A DNA stretch of 64,000 bases, from assembly GCF_001642725.1 (NCBI RefSeq), contig NZ_LSUQ01000006.1, positions 37,976-101,975 of the forward strand, written 5' to 3'. Shown piece after piece: positions 22,650 to 31,973 of the stretch; positions within the stretch are counted from its first letter, which is position 1, and each line of letters starts with the position of its first letter. A program made the position numbers and the translations under genes. A model generated the notes under the pieces. The model did not search any database. It was not told the DNA's origin and saw only the letters and a program-made list of their open reading frames with translations. Source of the DNA: Ferroacidibacillus organovorans. Its GTDB lineage: Bacteria; Bacillota; Bacilli; Alicyclobacillales; SLC66.

Positions 22650-23060
22650 GTGGCGACTAAGGTTAAACGCAAATCGGCTGCAACCGCTCGACCAAAGCGT
22701 CGGGACCGCAAAAATGTTGAAGTGGGAATCGCGCACATTCGCTCGACGTTTAACAACACGATTGTTACGATTACGGATCCAACAGGAAACGCGATCAGCT
22801 GGGCGAGTTCAGGCGGTTTAGGATTCAAAGGTTCACGCAAAAGCACGCCGTTTGCAGCGCAAATGGCCGCGGAGTCTGCCGGTCAGGCTGCAATGGAGCA
22901 CGGAATGAAGTCGGTCGAAGTCTATGTCAAGGGACCGGGCGCAGGACGTGAAGCGGCAATTCGCTCCCTTCAGTCCGTGGGACTTGAAGTTTCTGCGATC
23001 CGCGACGTAACGCCGATCCCACACAATGGGTGCCGCCCTCCGAAACGCCGTCGCGTATAA
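22650..23060 (+). CDS. rpsK: 30S ribosomal protein S11
   Basis: S11 (136 residues) lies on the platform near the mRNA exit. Diagnostic segments are [32 protein letters not shown] and the C-terminal [16 protein letters not shown]. The GTG start at 22650 follows AAGGAGG. Confidence 0.98.
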   Translation: MATKVKRKSAATARPKRRDRKNVEVGIAHIRSTFNNTIVTITDPTGNAISWASSGGLGFKGSRKSTPFAAQMAAESAGQAAMEHGMKSVEVYVKGPGAGREAAIRSLQSVGLEVSAIRDVTPIPHNGCRPPKRRRV

Positions 23061-23120
23061 CGCAAACCATGCGCGAGTAGGCTCGCGTTTTGATGAATTC
23101 ATGGAGGTGTCAATCACAGA

Positions 23121-23753
23121 ATGGCTCGATATTCTGACCCTGTCTGCAGAATTTGCCGCCGCGAGGGATTAAAGCTCTACCTAAAGGGTGAGCGTTGTTA
23201 CACGGATAAGTGTGCAATTGATCGTCGCGGTTATGCACCTGGCCAACACGGCCAAACGCAAGGTCGCAAACGTACCAGTGAGTACGGATTGCAACTGCGC
23301 GAGAAGCAAAAAGCACGCAAAATGTATGGCGTGCTCGAGAAGCAATTCCGCGCATATTACGATGAAGCGGCGCGTCGCAAAGGGATCACGGGTGATACAC
23401 TCTTGCAACTGCTTGAAACGCGTCTCGACAATGTCGTGTACCGTCTCGGCTTTGCAGCGTCCCGCCCGGAAGCGCGTCAACTCGTCAAACACGGTCATTT
23501 TGAAGTCAACGGCCGTCGAGTCGACATTCCGTCCTACCAAGTGCGTATTGGGGAGTTGGTGAGTGTTCGCGAGAAGAGCGCTACATCCCCTAAGTTTAAA
23601 GAGTTGCTCGAAGCGGCGGAAGGAAAAACCGTATTGTCGTGGCTCGAGCGCGACATGGTTACGCGAAGCGGTAAAGCGACACGCCTGCCCGCACGCGAAG
23701 AAATCGATGCACCAGTAACGGAGCAACTGATCATCGAATATTACTCGCGATAA
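23121..23753 (+). CDS. rpsD: 30S ribosomal protein S4, zinc form
   Basis: This 210-residue primary 16S rRNA binder has a zinc knuckle with C9, C12, C26 and C31, so it is the C+ type. The S4 domain ([20 protein letters not shown], then [17 protein letters not shown]) is complete. ATG 23121 lies 15 bp after a GGAGGTG site. Unlike in B. subtilis, where rpsD stands alone, it is inside the alpha operon. Confidence 0.97.
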   Translation: MARYSDPVCRICRREGLKLYLKGERCYTDKCAIDRRGYAPGQHGQTQGRKRTSEYGLQLREKQKARKMYGVLEKQFRAYYDEAARRKGITGDTLLQLLETRLDNVVYRLGFAASRPEARQLVKHGHFEVNGRRVDIPSYQVRIGELVSVREKSATSPKFKELLEAAEGKTVLSWLERDMVTRSGKATRLPAREEIDAPVTEQLIIEYYSR

Positions 23754-23764
23754 GTGCGACCTGC

Positions 23765-23790
23765 CCGATCTCGCGCGTGGCGCGGGTCGG
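23765..23790 (+). other. GC-rich hairpin between rpsD and rpoA
   Basis: CCGA-T-CTCGCGC pairs with GCGCGGG-TCGG around a GTG loop. No T run follows, so it is more likely an RNA processing or stability element than a terminator. Confidence 0.4.
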
Positions 23791-23815
23791 CTTCGTCCTG
23801 AGGGAGGGTTAGTGG

Positions 23816-24760
23816 ATGAACGATAGGGAAAAGTCACGCATCCTGATCGAAGAGATCAGTGAGGATGGAAAGTACGGCAAGTTCGTGATCGAACCGCTTG
23901 ACCGAGGTTACGGAACGACACTTGGAAATTCGTTGCGTAGGGTGCTTCTCTCGTCGCTGGAGGGAGCGGCTGTAACGTCCGTCAAGATTGAGGGCGTATT
24001 GCATGAGTTTTCAACGATTCCAGGTGTTGTGGAAGACACGACGGAGTTTATCCTCAATGTCAAGAAACTGGCATTGAAAATTCACTCTGACGAGTATAAG
24101 CGACTGATTATTGACATCGATCAACCTGGAGAAATTCGTGCAGGCGATATTCGCGGTGATTCGGATGTGGAGATTCTCAATCCGGATCTGCACATCGCGA
24201 CGCTTGCCCCGGGTTCCCGCATCTATGTCGAAATGATGGCGCGAACGGGGCGCAGCTACATTCCGGCGAATCTGAACAAAGGCGAAGAGCAGGAGATTGG
24301 CGTGCTGCCGATCGATTCGATCTTCTCCCCGATCTACCGCGTGAATTATCAGGTTGAGAACACGCGCGTTGGGCAGATTACCGACTATGACAAGTTGACG
24401 CTTGAGGTGTGGACGGATGGCAGTGTTCGGCCAGATGAAGCGGTGAGCGACGCTTCCCGCATCCTGATTGAACAATTGGACCCGTTTCGCCGTTTGACAG
24501 ATCACGGACGCCCGCTCGACACGACACTTGAGCGTGGTGACGAAAAGCATGACAAGGCTTTGGATATGACCATCGAAGAGCTTGATCTTTCGGTGCGTTC
24601 CTATAATTGCCTAAAGCGTGCAGGAATCAACACGGTTGCGGAACTCTGTTCCCGCACGGAAGAAGAAATGATGAAGGTGCGTAACCTCGGCCGTAAGTCG
24701 CTGGAGGAAGTGCTTGAAAAATTGGAACGTCTCGAGTTGGGCTTGCGCCCAGACGAGTGA
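23816..24760 (+). CDS. rpoA: RNA polymerase alpha subunit
   Basis: This 314-residue subunit dimerises to start RNA polymerase assembly. The N-terminal domain has [20 protein letters not shown], and the C-terminal domain (from about residue 245) has the DNA- and activator-binding helices [19 protein letters not shown] and [14 protein letters not shown] 23816 follows GAGGGAGG. Standard alpha operon position before rplQ. Confidence 0.99.
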   Translation: MNDREKSRILIEEISEDGKYGKFVIEPLDRGYGTTLGNSLRRVLLSSLEGAAVTSVKIEGVLHEFSTIPGVVEDTTEFILNVKKLALKIHSDEYKRLIIDIDQPGEIRAGDIRGDSDVEILNPDLHIATLAPGSRIYVEMMARTGRSYIPANLNKGEEQEIGVLPIDSIFSPIYRVNYQVENTRVGQITDYDKLTLEVWTDGSVRPDEAVSDASRILIEQLDPFRRLTDHGRPLDTTLERGDEKHDKALDMTIEELDLSVRSYNCLKRAGINTVAELCSRTEEEMMKVRNLGRKSLEEVLEKLERLELGLRPDE

Positions 24761-24792
24761 AACTAGGCTGAGAGGCTGAAGGAGGAGTTACA

Positions 24793-25170
24793 ATGGCCAT
24801 GGGCTACCGCAAGCTCAATCGGCGCACGGGTTCGCGCGAAGCGATGTTTCGCAGTCTCGTCACGGATCTCTTCATGTATGGAAGGATTCGCACGACAGAG
24901 GCGAAAGCCAAAGAGCTTCGCAAACTCGCGGATAAGATGATTACTCTCGCAAAGCGTGGCGATCTGCATTCCCGTCGCCTCGCCGCTGCGTATGTTCGTC
25001 CGGAAATGGTGCAAGTCGAGGGCGAAGCAACGCAAAATGTGCTGCAAAAGCTGTTCACGGAGATTGGTCCGAAATTCGCGGAGCGTCAAGGCGGCTACAC
25101 GCGCATTCTTAAACTCGGACCACGTCGCGGCGATGCAACAGAGATGGTTTACATCGAGCTCGTCGAGTAG
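24793..25170 (+). CDS. rplQ: 50S ribosomal protein L17
   Basis: L17 (125 residues) lies near the tunnel exit. The core [22 protein letters not shown] and C-terminal [17 protein letters not shown] are diagnostic. GGAGG at 24781-24785 places the start at ATG 24793 rather than ATG 24799. In B. subtilis, ecfA1-ecfA2-ecfT follow; here truA follows directly, after 11 bp. Confidence 0.97.
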   Translation: MAMGYRKLNRRTGSREAMFRSLVTDLFMYGRIRTTEAKAKELRKLADKMITLAKRGDLHSRRLAAAYVRPEMVQVEGEATQNVLQKLFTEIGPKFAERQGGYTRILKLGPRRGDATEMVYIELVE

Positions 25171-25181
25171 TTTGCATTGCG

Positions 25182-25949
25182 ATGACTCGGATCCGTCTCG
25201 TCGTCGCCTATGACGGCACAGGGTTTCGCGGCTTTCAGACACAGGGTTCCTTGCGAACTGTCCAGGGTGAATTGGATCGTGTGCTGTCCCGCGTCTTCTC
25301 ACGAGAGATTCGTGTTGTCGGCGCAAGTCGCACCGATGCAGGCGTTCATGCGATTGGGCAGATGATTCACTTTGATGTGGATCATTGCCCGTATTCGGCG
25401 GATCATTTGCGCTATATTCTGCGCGCGCATCTTCCTGTTGATTTGACGGTGCCGCGCGTGGATATCGTGCCTGATACGTTTCATGTTCGCCACGATGTCA
25501 CGTGGAAGACCTATCGCTATGAGTTGGACACGCGCGCTGTACCAGACGTCTTTCGTGCGAGGTACGCGGTTCACGTTCCTTATTCACTGAATGTGCGCGC
25601 GATGCAGGTCGCGAGTCACTATTTAGAAGGAATGCACGATTTCTCATCGTTCTGCTATGTTCACGCGCAGCAACCGGATAAGGTTCGAGAGGTCTACGCA
25701 TTTCACGTAGAAGAGCGATCGGACTCGCTTCTTCTCACGGTCTCTGGCAACGGGTTTTTGCACAATATGGTGCGCATCATGGCGGGAACGCTGATCGACG
25801 TTGGTCGAGGACGTTTTCAAGCGGATGACATTCAGACGATGCTCGGTGCAAAAGATCGCGCGAAGGCGGGGCCCACAGCGCCTGCCAAGGGGTTATGCCT
25901 CTGGCAGATCTCTTACAAGCCTTGGCCGTATCTTGACGAAACCCCTTGA
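25182..25949 (+). CDS. truA: tRNA pseudouridine(38-40) synthase
   Basis: This 255-residue enzyme makes pseudouridine at positions 38-40 in the anticodon stem. The catalytic aspartate is D52 in GASRTDAGVHA, and the family motifs YDGTGFRGFQTQ, KTYRYEL and GNGFLHNMVRIMAGTLIDVGRG are intact. ATG 25182 has only a weak RBS but is 11 bp from the rplQ stop. Confidence 0.96.
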   Translation: MTRIRLVVAYDGTGFRGFQTQGSLRTVQGELDRVLSRVFSREIRVVGASRTDAGVHAIGQMIHFDVDHCPYSADHLRYILRAHLPVDLTVPRVDIVPDTFHVRHDVTWKTYRYELDTRAVPDVFRARYAVHVPYSLNVRAMQVASHYLEGMHDFSSFCYVHAQQPDKVREVYAFHVEERSDSLLLTVSGNGFLHNMVRIMAGTLIDVGRGRFQADDIQTMLGAKDRAKAGPTAPAKGLCLWQISYKPWPYLDETP

Positions 25950-26014
25950 GGTACGGTACTCTAAAATTCAATGCGTTGGATCAGCGAATGGAATGACATT
26001 TAGGAGGAACACCC

Positions 26015-26452
26015 ATGCGAACGACCTATATGGCCAAGCCGGGTGCGGTTGAGAGAAACTGGTATGTTGTCGACGCAGCAGGCAAACGCGTCGGTCGCCT
26101 TGCGACTGAAATTGCGTCTGTCTTGCGCGGAAAGCATAAGCCTGAATTTACTCCGCATACGGATGTCGGCGACTTTGTCGTAGTAGTCAACGCCGAGAAA
26201 GTTGTATTTACAGGTAAGAAATTGACGGATAAAGGCTATTTCCGTCACTCAGGCTATCCAGGTGGTCTGCGTGAAGTTAAAGCGATCGACATGTTGCGGA
26301 CTCACCCAGAGCGCGTTCTGGAAGCGGCCGTCAAAGGTATGCTCCCCAAAAACAGCCTTGGTGCGCAATTGTATACGAAGCTTAAGGTGTACGCGGGTCC
26401 AGAACACCCACACCAGGCACAACAACCAAAACCGCTCGTGATCAACGAATAA
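26015..26452 (+). CDS. rplM: 50S ribosomal protein L13
   Basis: The 145-residue L13 is an early assembly protein. It shows [25 protein letters not shown] and the signature [23 protein letters not shown] 26015 follows TTAGGAGG. It forms a pair with rpsI, as in all Bacilli. Confidence 0.98.
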   Translation: MRTTYMAKPGAVERNWYVVDAAGKRVGRLATEIASVLRGKHKPEFTPHTDVGDFVVVVNAEKVVFTGKKLTDKGYFRHSGYPGGLREVKAIDMLRTHPERVLEAAVKGMLPKNSLGAQLYTKLKVYAGPEHPHQAQQPKPLVINE

Positions 26453-26472
26453 TCGCTGAAAGGAGGAGAACC

Positions 26473-26865
26473 ATGGCTCTCATTCAATATTGGGGTACAG
26501 GCCGCCGCAAAACGTCGGTAGCACGCGTACGATTGCTTCCAGGTGAAGGCGCGGTGCGCATCAACAACCGCACCATGGATGAGTACTTCGGGCTTGAGAC
26601 GTTGAAACTGATTGTGAAGCAGCCGCTTCTCGTCACAGAAACGCTAGGTCGCTATGATGTGCTTGTAAACGTTCAGGGTGGAGGTATTTCTGGTCAGGCA
26701 GGCGCCATTCGTCACGGCATTGCCAGAGCCCTCTTGAAAATTGACCCGGATTTACGTCTTGCGCTTAAGCGGGAAGGGTTTTTAACCCGCGATGCGCGCA
26801 TGAAAGAGCGTAAGAAGTATGGTCTCAAAGCGGCTCGCCGAGCGCCACAGTTTTCAAAACGCTAA
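26473..26865 (+). CDS. rpsI: 30S ribosomal protein S9
   Basis: S9 (130 residues) ends in the conserved basic tail [15 protein letters not shown], whose last arginine contacts the P-site tRNA. It begins [27 protein letters not shown] precedes ATG 26473. A terminator at 26921-26955 closes the ribosomal protein cluster. Confidence 0.98.
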   Translation: MALIQYWGTGRRKTSVARVRLLPGEGAVRINNRTMDEYFGLETLKLIVKQPLLVTETLGRYDVLVNVQGGGISGQAGAIRHGIARALLKIDPDLRLALKREGFLTRDARMKERKKYGLKAARRAPQFSKR

Positions 26866-26920
26866 CGTACCGTTTGCCACAGTTGTCAACGTTTATCGAA
26901 CAAGTGCGTCAGCGTATCAA

Positions 26921-26955
26921 AAAGGTACTCCTCGACAAGAGAGGAGTACCTTTTT
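26921..26955 (+). terminator. rho-independent terminator after rpsI
   Basis: Perfect 13-bp stem AAAGGTACTCCTC / GAGGAGTACCTTT with a 7-nt loop, running into five Ts. Confidence 0.94.
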
Positions 26956-26991
26956 CGTGTTACAATTCATGTCAGATGGAGGTGTTGAGGC

Positions 26992-28086
26992 ATGTCGAGC
27001 GAAGTCACGAGAGAAGCGATTCTTGACGCGTTAAAGGACGTGCAAGATCCTGAAGTTCAGCGCAGTATTGTGGAAATGGATATGGTGAAGTCGATTGAGA
27101 TCAAAGGTTCAGTCGCTCATGTTGAAGTGCTATTAACCATTCACGGGTGCCCTCTGCGCTCGGTGATTGAAGATCAGGTGCGCGATGCGTTGTTACGCGT
27201 CGAAGGAATTAGCGATGCGCATGTGGTGATCGGAACGATGAGCGATGAAGAGCGGCAGCGTTTCGCGGCAAAATTAAAGGGACCTGGCGCGTCTGCGCAA
27301 CAGACGCCAGACCTGCTAAAACCTGATACACTCACTGAATTTGTCGCCATTGCAAGCGGTAAAGGTGGTGTCGGAAAATCGACGGTGACTGCGAATCTCG
27401 CGGTGGCACTAGGGCGCTTAGGATATCGCGTGGGTGTTATCGACGCGGACATCTACGGATTTTCCCTACCGAATCTTTTTGGCGTGGCGGACGTGAAACC
27501 GGCGGTCGTAGAAAATGTGGTGATGCCCGTTCAAGTGAAAGGGATCAAGCTCATCAGCATGCAGTTTTTTGTACCGGATAATCGACCGATCATTTGGCGC
27601 GGTCCCATGCTCGGAAAAATGTTGCGTAATTTTTTTCAGGAAGTGCACTGGGGCGCCCTCGATGTGGTGTTGCTCGATCTTCCGCCAGGCACAGGTGATA
27701 TGGCGCTCGATGTCCACGGTATGTTTCCGCGCAGCAAGGAGTTGATCGTGACGACGCCACAGCAAACGGCGGCGGACGTGGCGATTCGCGCGGGACTTAT
27801 GGCGCTACACACGAAACATGAAGTCCTTGGCGTCATTGAAAACATGGCGTTCTATCAGTGTAAAGGCTGCGGTGAACGCGCTTATCTCTTTGGGCAGGGC
27901 GGTGGAGCCCAAGTGGCAGACGGATTGCAAACGAGTGTGCTGGCACAGATTCCGATGGGTGAACCGATGCCAGGCACGCAGGGGATATTCGCCCGGGATT
28001 CGTTGCAAGGCCAGGCGTTTGACCTCTTGGCGCAACAGTTGGCGACAGAGCTGCGGCTTGAGGCGCTCGCGGCCGCGCGTGATTGA
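26992..28086 (+). CDS. salA: Mrp/NBP35-family iron-sulfur carrier ATPase (SalA-like)
   Basis: This 364-residue protein has an N-terminal MIP18/DUF59 domain (about 1-80) and a ParA-type ATPase domain with the deviant Walker A GKGGVGKST at 123-131. The cluster-binding pair C290/C293 sits in QCKGCG. Mrp proteins carry 4Fe-4S clusters to target enzymes; the B. subtilis orthologue in this locus, SalA, is also described as a regulator. ATG 26992 lies after GGAGGTG. It lies directly after rpsI; the B. subtilis cwlD gene is missing from here. Confidence 0.92.
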   Translation: MSSEVTREAILDALKDVQDPEVQRSIVEMDMVKSIEIKGSVAHVEVLLTIHGCPLRSVIEDQVRDALLRVEGISDAHVVIGTMSDEERQRFAAKLKGPGASAQQTPDLLKPDTLTEFVAIASGKGGVGKSTVTANLAVALGRLGYRVGVIDADIYGFSLPNLFGVADVKPAVVENVVMPVQVKGIKLISMQFFVPDNRPIIWRGPMLGKMLRNFFQEVHWGALDVVLLDLPPGTGDMALDVHGMFPRSKELIVTTPQQTAADVAIRAGLMALHTKHEVLGVIENMAFYQCKGCGERAYLFGQGGGAQVADGLQTSVLAQIPMGEPMPGTQGIFARDSLQGQAFDLLAQQLATELRLEALAAARD

Positions 28087-28136
28087 CGGTTGTCTGATGT
28101 TTTGTGAGTAACGATAAATTTATACAATTCGTGACG

Positions 28137-28171
28137 AAGCATGCCTGAGCGGTTAAAGGGCATGCTTTTTT
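28137..28171 (+). terminator. rho-independent terminator after mrp
   Basis: Stem AAGCATGCC / GGCATGCTT (9 bp) with a 13-nt loop and a six-T tail. Confidence 0.92.
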
Positions 28172-28183
28172 CTATCGATTCAC

Positions 28184-28211
28184 TTGCATGAAATGGGCAA
28201 CTTGTTATAAT
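28184..28211 (+). promoter_or_regulatory. promoter of the TetR-efflux operon
   Basis: TTGCAT (28184-28189), 16 bp spacer, perfect TATAAT (28206-28211). The gene start is 56 bp downstream. Confidence 0.75.
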
Positions 28212-28213
28212 GC

Positions 28214-28249
28214 AAGTACATACTTACGCAAGTGAGAGCTTGCACGCAT
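28214..28249 (+). promoter_or_regulatory. candidate TetR operator repeats
   Basis: AAGTA-CA-TACTT (28214-28225) is followed by GCAAG-6 nt-CTTGC (from 28228); related GCAAG/CTTGC words recur across the promoter. The position just past the -10 fits autorepression by the adjoining TetR. Binding is inferred. Confidence 0.45.
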
Positions 28250-28266
28250 CGAGAGGGGGGATTGGT

Positions 28267-28920
28267 TTGGATGATACGCCGCAGAGTTCGCGTGTCTCAT
28301 CCACTGACCAGGATGCGCATGCCCGCATCCTGCGCGCCGCCCTGACCGAATTTACGCAGCGCGGCTACAAGGGGGCAAGCACTCGCGGAATTGCAGAGCG
28401 GGCAGGTGTGAATGAAGTCACGCTTTTTCGGCACTTCGGAAGTAAGCTTGACCTGTTGCGCGCTGCCGTGGAGCAGGCATTGATGCAGATGAAGATTCCG
28501 CAGGATTTGGAGCCTTATCTTCACGGAACGCTTGAACAGGGATTGAGTCAGTTTATCTCTGACTATCTCTTGCAGGTGACGGCGCAAAGCGACATCTTAA
28601 TGCTCGGTTTCTCAGAGGCGTTTAGCCAGCCTGAAATCTCCGATCTGCTGCGTGAATTTATGTGGAAGATGCGAGGGATGATCGTTCGCTATTTTGAGGC
28701 TATGCGCGAACGAGGGGCGATCAAGGAAGGGGACTACCCGATTCTTGCCCATATCATCATGACCTCACTGCACGGCGCAGCCTCGATGCGAAAGAGAACG
28801 CCGATTGAAATGGCGCAGTTGAGCGATGAGCGCCTGACGGGCTGCCTTGTGAAGACGATCGTGGATGCATACGCAAGGTACGCGCCTGATTCACCGATTC
28901 ATGACACGCAATTAACGTAA
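28267..28920 (+). CDS. TetR/AcrR-family transcriptional regulator
   Basis: A 217-residue one-component repressor. The N-terminal helix-turn-helix is ILRAALTEFTQRGYKGASTR ... IAERAGVNEVTLFRHFGSK, followed by an all-helical ligand domain. An upstream in-frame ATG at 28210 lies inside the -10 element, so TTG 28267, 6 bp after GAGGGGGG, is the likely start. It heads an operon with two efflux adaptors and a DHA2 transporter and probably controls them; the inducer is unknown. Confidence 0.9.
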   Translation: MDDTPQSSRVSSTDQDAHARILRAALTEFTQRGYKGASTRGIAERAGVNEVTLFRHFGSKLDLLRAAVEQALMQMKIPQDLEPYLHGTLEQGLSQFISDYLLQVTAQSDILMLGFSEAFSQPEISDLLREFMWKMRGMIVRYFEAMRERGAIKEGDYPILAHIIMTSLHGAASMRKRTPIEMAQLSDERLTGCLVKTIVDAYARYAPDSPIHDTQLT

Positions 28921-28932
28921 GGGGGGTTCTGT

Positions 28933-29574
28933 GTGGCGAATCCGCGCACAGTCAGTCTTTCGATTATCAGCATTCTTGCCGCAATCGTGGTGATTGGCGG
29001 AGGTGGATATTACATCTACCAGCAGCAAAACTACGTAACAACAGATAATGCAAGCATTCAAGGGACGATGAGTCAAATCACGTCTCCAGCCGACGGAACG
29101 CTTGTCAATTGGCGCGTCAATGACGGTGCTACGGTGCAAAGAGGCACTGTGATTGGACAGGTGCAGGGATTGACCGGTACGACGGACATTACGGCGCCGA
29201 TTACGGGCACATTTCTCCAAAATAACGCTGTTGATCGCGAAATTGTCGTTCCGGGAGAATCGCTCGGCTATATGAGTAACCTGAATAATTTGCAGATCGT
29301 CGCCAACGTAAACGAGACGGACATCAGCAACGTTACGGTGGGTAAACCAGTAAACATTACGATCGATGCGTACCCAGGAACGCTGTTTACGGGAACGGTC
29401 AGTCAAATCGGCAGTGCTTCAACTGTTTTGTCACAAGGAATTCCGAATACGAGTTTGACGGGCAATTTTAATAAAGTGGTGCAACGTGTACCTGTTTACA
29501 TCTCGATTAACGGTACAGAAGGAAAACAGCTCATGCCGGGCCTATCTGCAGAAGTATCCATAAATCGCAATTGA
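28933..29574 (+). CDS. HlyD/EmrA-like efflux adaptor 1
   Basis: This 213-residue membrane-fusion-type protein has one N-terminal membrane anchor (about residues 8-28), then a short lipoyl/barrel-sandwich domain (ITSPADGTLVNWRVNDGATV ... ITAPITGTF) and a beta-barrel (VNETDISNVTVGKPVNITID). The alpha-hairpin that contacts a TolC-like channel is missing, as expected in a Gram-positive cell. It starts at GTG 28933 after AAGGGGGG. It is clearly paralogous to the next gene. Confidence 0.87.
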   Translation: MANPRTVSLSIISILAAIVVIGGGGYYIYQQQNYVTTDNASIQGTMSQITSPADGTLVNWRVNDGATVQRGTVIGQVQGLTGTTDITAPITGTFLQNNAVDREIVVPGESLGYMSNLNNLQIVANVNETDISNVTVGKPVNITIDAYPGTLFTGTVSQIGSASTVLSQGIPNTSLTGNFNKVVQRVPVYISINGTEGKQLMPGLSAEVSINRN

Positions 29575-29610
29575 CTGTAGAAAGACTTTCTGTGAATGGA
29601 GTGAAACGCT

Positions 29611-30342
29611 TTGGCGAACAGCAGCATCGTACGCGTCGTCCTCATCAACCTTATCGTGCTCGTCGTCCTGATTGGCGCATTATTCGGCGGATACTTGTAC
29701 TACACGAATTCGACGAACTTTGTCACATCGCAAGATGCGCAGGTCACAGGCACCATTGTCCCGATCACCGTTCAGTATGCTGGACGCCTCAACTCGTGGG
29801 ATGCGGCAGTCAACACAACGGTCAATCAATCTGACGTGCTCGGCACAGAGTCAAACACCTCCGTGCTCGCGATGAACCCGCTTTTGAGCGGGCTGGTCGC
29901 GCATAATTCAACGCTGCGCCAGCGTCTGAACGATGCGGAGTCGATCCAATCGCCGATAAGTGGAACGATCATTCAAAACAACGTGCAGAATGGTCAAGTG
30001 GTGCAACCCGGTCAAGTGTTGGCTGAAGTGGTGAACCTGGGCGACCTGAATGTGACGGCGAATATCTCGGAGACAGAAATACGACACGTCTTAGTGGGGC
30101 AGAGTGTAGATGTAACGATTGACGGCATTCCAAACACGACGTTTAAAGGTACGGTTCAATCGATTGGCAACGCAACGCAATCTGCGTTTTCACTCGTGCC
30201 GAACATCTCAGCTGCATCCGGTTCGTACACCAAAGTGGAACAGCGAATTCCCGTTGTGATCAGTTTGAATGGTGGCTACTCCGGAAAACCGGTCGTGCCT
30301 GGGATGAATGCGGTCGTGGCGATTCACGTCAACAACAATTGA
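29611..30342 (+). CDS. HlyD/EmrA-like efflux adaptor 2
   Basis: This 243-residue paralogue of the preceding adaptor shares the order membrane anchor (about 9-29), barrel-sandwich halves and beta-barrel (ANISETEIRHVLVGQSVDVTID). It is about 30 residues longer, with a short helical insert around SGLVAHNSTLRQRLNDAESI between the sandwich halves. It starts at TTG 29611 after GGAGTG. Two unequal adaptors for one transporter suggest a hetero-oligomeric assembly. Confidence 0.87.
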   Translation: MANSSIVRVVLINLIVLVVLIGALFGGYLYYTNSTNFVTSQDAQVTGTIVPITVQYAGRLNSWDAAVNTTVNQSDVLGTESNTSVLAMNPLLSGLVAHNSTLRQRLNDAESIQSPISGTIIQNNVQNGQVVQPGQVLAEVVNLGDLNVTANISETEIRHVLVGQSVDVTIDGIPNTTFKGTVQSIGNATQSAFSLVPNISAASGSYTKVEQRIPVVISLNGGYSGKPVVPGMNAVVAIHVNNN

Positions 30343-30374
30343 TTAGGGTGGATGAATGATAGGGGGGAAAGCGC

Positions 30375-31919
30375 GTGTCGTTTAAAGAACGGTTTGGTAT
30401 GAGCCCTCTCGCCCTCATCAGCGTCGTGTTCGGCGTCTTCATGGCGATTCTTGACAATACCGTCGTGAACGTCGCCATCCCAAAAATGATGTCGGTGTTT
30501 GCGGCAACCCAGAATGAGATTGAATGGGTCATCACGGGGTATCTGCTCGTAACGGGGATGCTCACACCCGTTAGTGGGTATCTCGGTGACCGCTTTGGCC
30601 AAAAGCGAATCTATCTTATCGCGCTCGGAATCTTCACCGCGGGATCGGCGCTGTGTGGGTTATCGTGGAGCACGGAGTCGATTATCACCTTTCGCGTGAT
30701 TCAAGCGATTGGTGGCGCGATGCTGATGCCCGTCTCGATGACGATTCTCTTTAGCATGTCAAAGCCGGAGCGGCGCGGTACGATCATGGGAATTTGGGGT
30801 ATTGCGCTCATGTTCGCGCCAGCGCTCGGACCTACACTTAGCGGATACTTTGTGGAGTACCTCAATTGGCGGCTCATTTTCTACATCAACGTGCCAATCG
30901 GGATCTTGAGTTTTTTCATGGTCACCGCATCGATTCCGAAGATGCCCGCGCGCTCGACAGAGCGTCTCGACATCGCCGGATTTCTCACATCACTTGTCGG
31001 ATTCTTCTGCGTGCTGTACGCGCTCTCTGAAGCGCCTGCCGACGGCTGGGGATCAATCACGATCCTTTCCTTTTTGACCGCGGGCATCATCCTTCTGACG
31101 TTTTTCGTGGCGATCGAACTCACAGCAAAAAATCCGATGCTCGATCTTCGTCTCTTAAAGCGCAAAGTGTTTCTGGTCTCGATCATCACGTCAAGTTTAC
31201 TGAGCGTATCCATGCTCGGTGCGCTTTTCATCTTGCCGGTTTTTTTACAAAACAGCCTTGGATTCACACCGCTTGAGACAGGTCTTTTGACGTTGCCGGG
31301 GGCCATTGTGACAGGTGTTCTCATGCCGATCTCGGGGAGTCTGTTTGATCGCATCGGCGCGCGCCCACTCGGCATTCTCGGTTTAGCCATCATGCTCGTT
31401 GGCTCCCTGCTTTTGATGGGCATTGACCTCAATTGGACGTTTGGCACGATTCTTCTTGTTTACATGTTTCGCCAAGCGGGAATGGGGCTCTCTATGATGC
31501 CGCTCTCCACGGCTGGCATGAACGATGTGCCGCGTGAACTGGTCAGTCGAGCGACTGCGCTGCAAAATACGATGCGAAATGTCGCAGGTTCTATTGGCAC
31601 CGCGTATTTGAGCACCGTCATGCAATCTCAATCTTCGACAAATTTGATTACGTATCTTCAACGTCTGAGCGTTCACAACCTATCGCAAATCAATTTGACG
31701 GGGATTCCTTCCGTGTTTGGTGTTACAAATTCAACGCAGTTGACCTCGCTGGTCGGGGAGCTTCAGCAAATCGCGTTTGAGCACGGCACACAAACTGCGT
31801 TTGCTGTTGCGGCGATCATCTCTGTCTTAGGGTTTATCTCCGTGCTCTTTATCGGAAAAAAGAAACCGCCGCTCGATATGGGCCAGCGTGGTGGACGTTC
31901 CGCGGCGATCATGGAATAA
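30375..31919 (+). CDS. DHA2-family (EmrB/QacA) MFS drug transporter
   Basis: This 514-residue protein fits a 14-helix drug:H+ antiporter. Motif A GYLGDRFGQKRIYL follows helix 2; motif C GIALMFAPALGPTLSGYF is in helix 5, followed by NWRLIFYINVPIG, typical of DHA2. GTG 30375 follows AGGGGGG. It ends the tetR-adaptor-adaptor operon and would export lipophilic or cationic compounds; the substrate cannot be told from sequence. Confidence 0.92.
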   Translation: MSFKERFGMSPLALISVVFGVFMAILDNTVVNVAIPKMMSVFAATQNEIEWVITGYLLVTGMLTPVSGYLGDRFGQKRIYLIALGIFTAGSALCGLSWSTESIITFRVIQAIGGAMLMPVSMTILFSMSKPERRGTIMGIWGIALMFAPALGPTLSGYFVEYLNWRLIFYINVPIGILSFFMVTASIPKMPARSTERLDIAGFLTSLVGFFCVLYALSEAPADGWGSITILSFLTAGIILLTFFVAIELTAKNPMLDLRLLKRKVFLVSIITSSLLSVSMLGALFILPVFLQNSLGFTPLETGLLTLPGAIVTGVLMPISGSLFDRIGARPLGILGLAIMLVGSLLLMGIDLNWTFGTILLVYMFRQAGMGLSMMPLSTAGMNDVPRELVSRATALQNTMRNVAGSIGTAYLSTVMQSQSSTNLITYLQRLSVHNLSQINLTGIPSVFGVTNSTQLTSLVGELQQIAFEHGTQTAFAVAAIISVLGFISVLFIGKKKPPLDMGQRGGRSAAIME

Positions 31920-31933
31920 GGGATGTTATCGAC

Positions 31934-31973
31934 AAAAAAAGGTTCGCAGGCGATTGCTCTGCGAACCTTTTTT
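31934..31973. terminator. bidirectional terminator between the MFS gene and gerD
   Basis: Stem AAAAAAGGTTCGCAG / CTGCGAACCTTTTTT, perfect over about 15 bp, with A and T runs on both sides. It serves both convergent transcripts and abuts the gerD stop codon. Confidence 0.92.
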
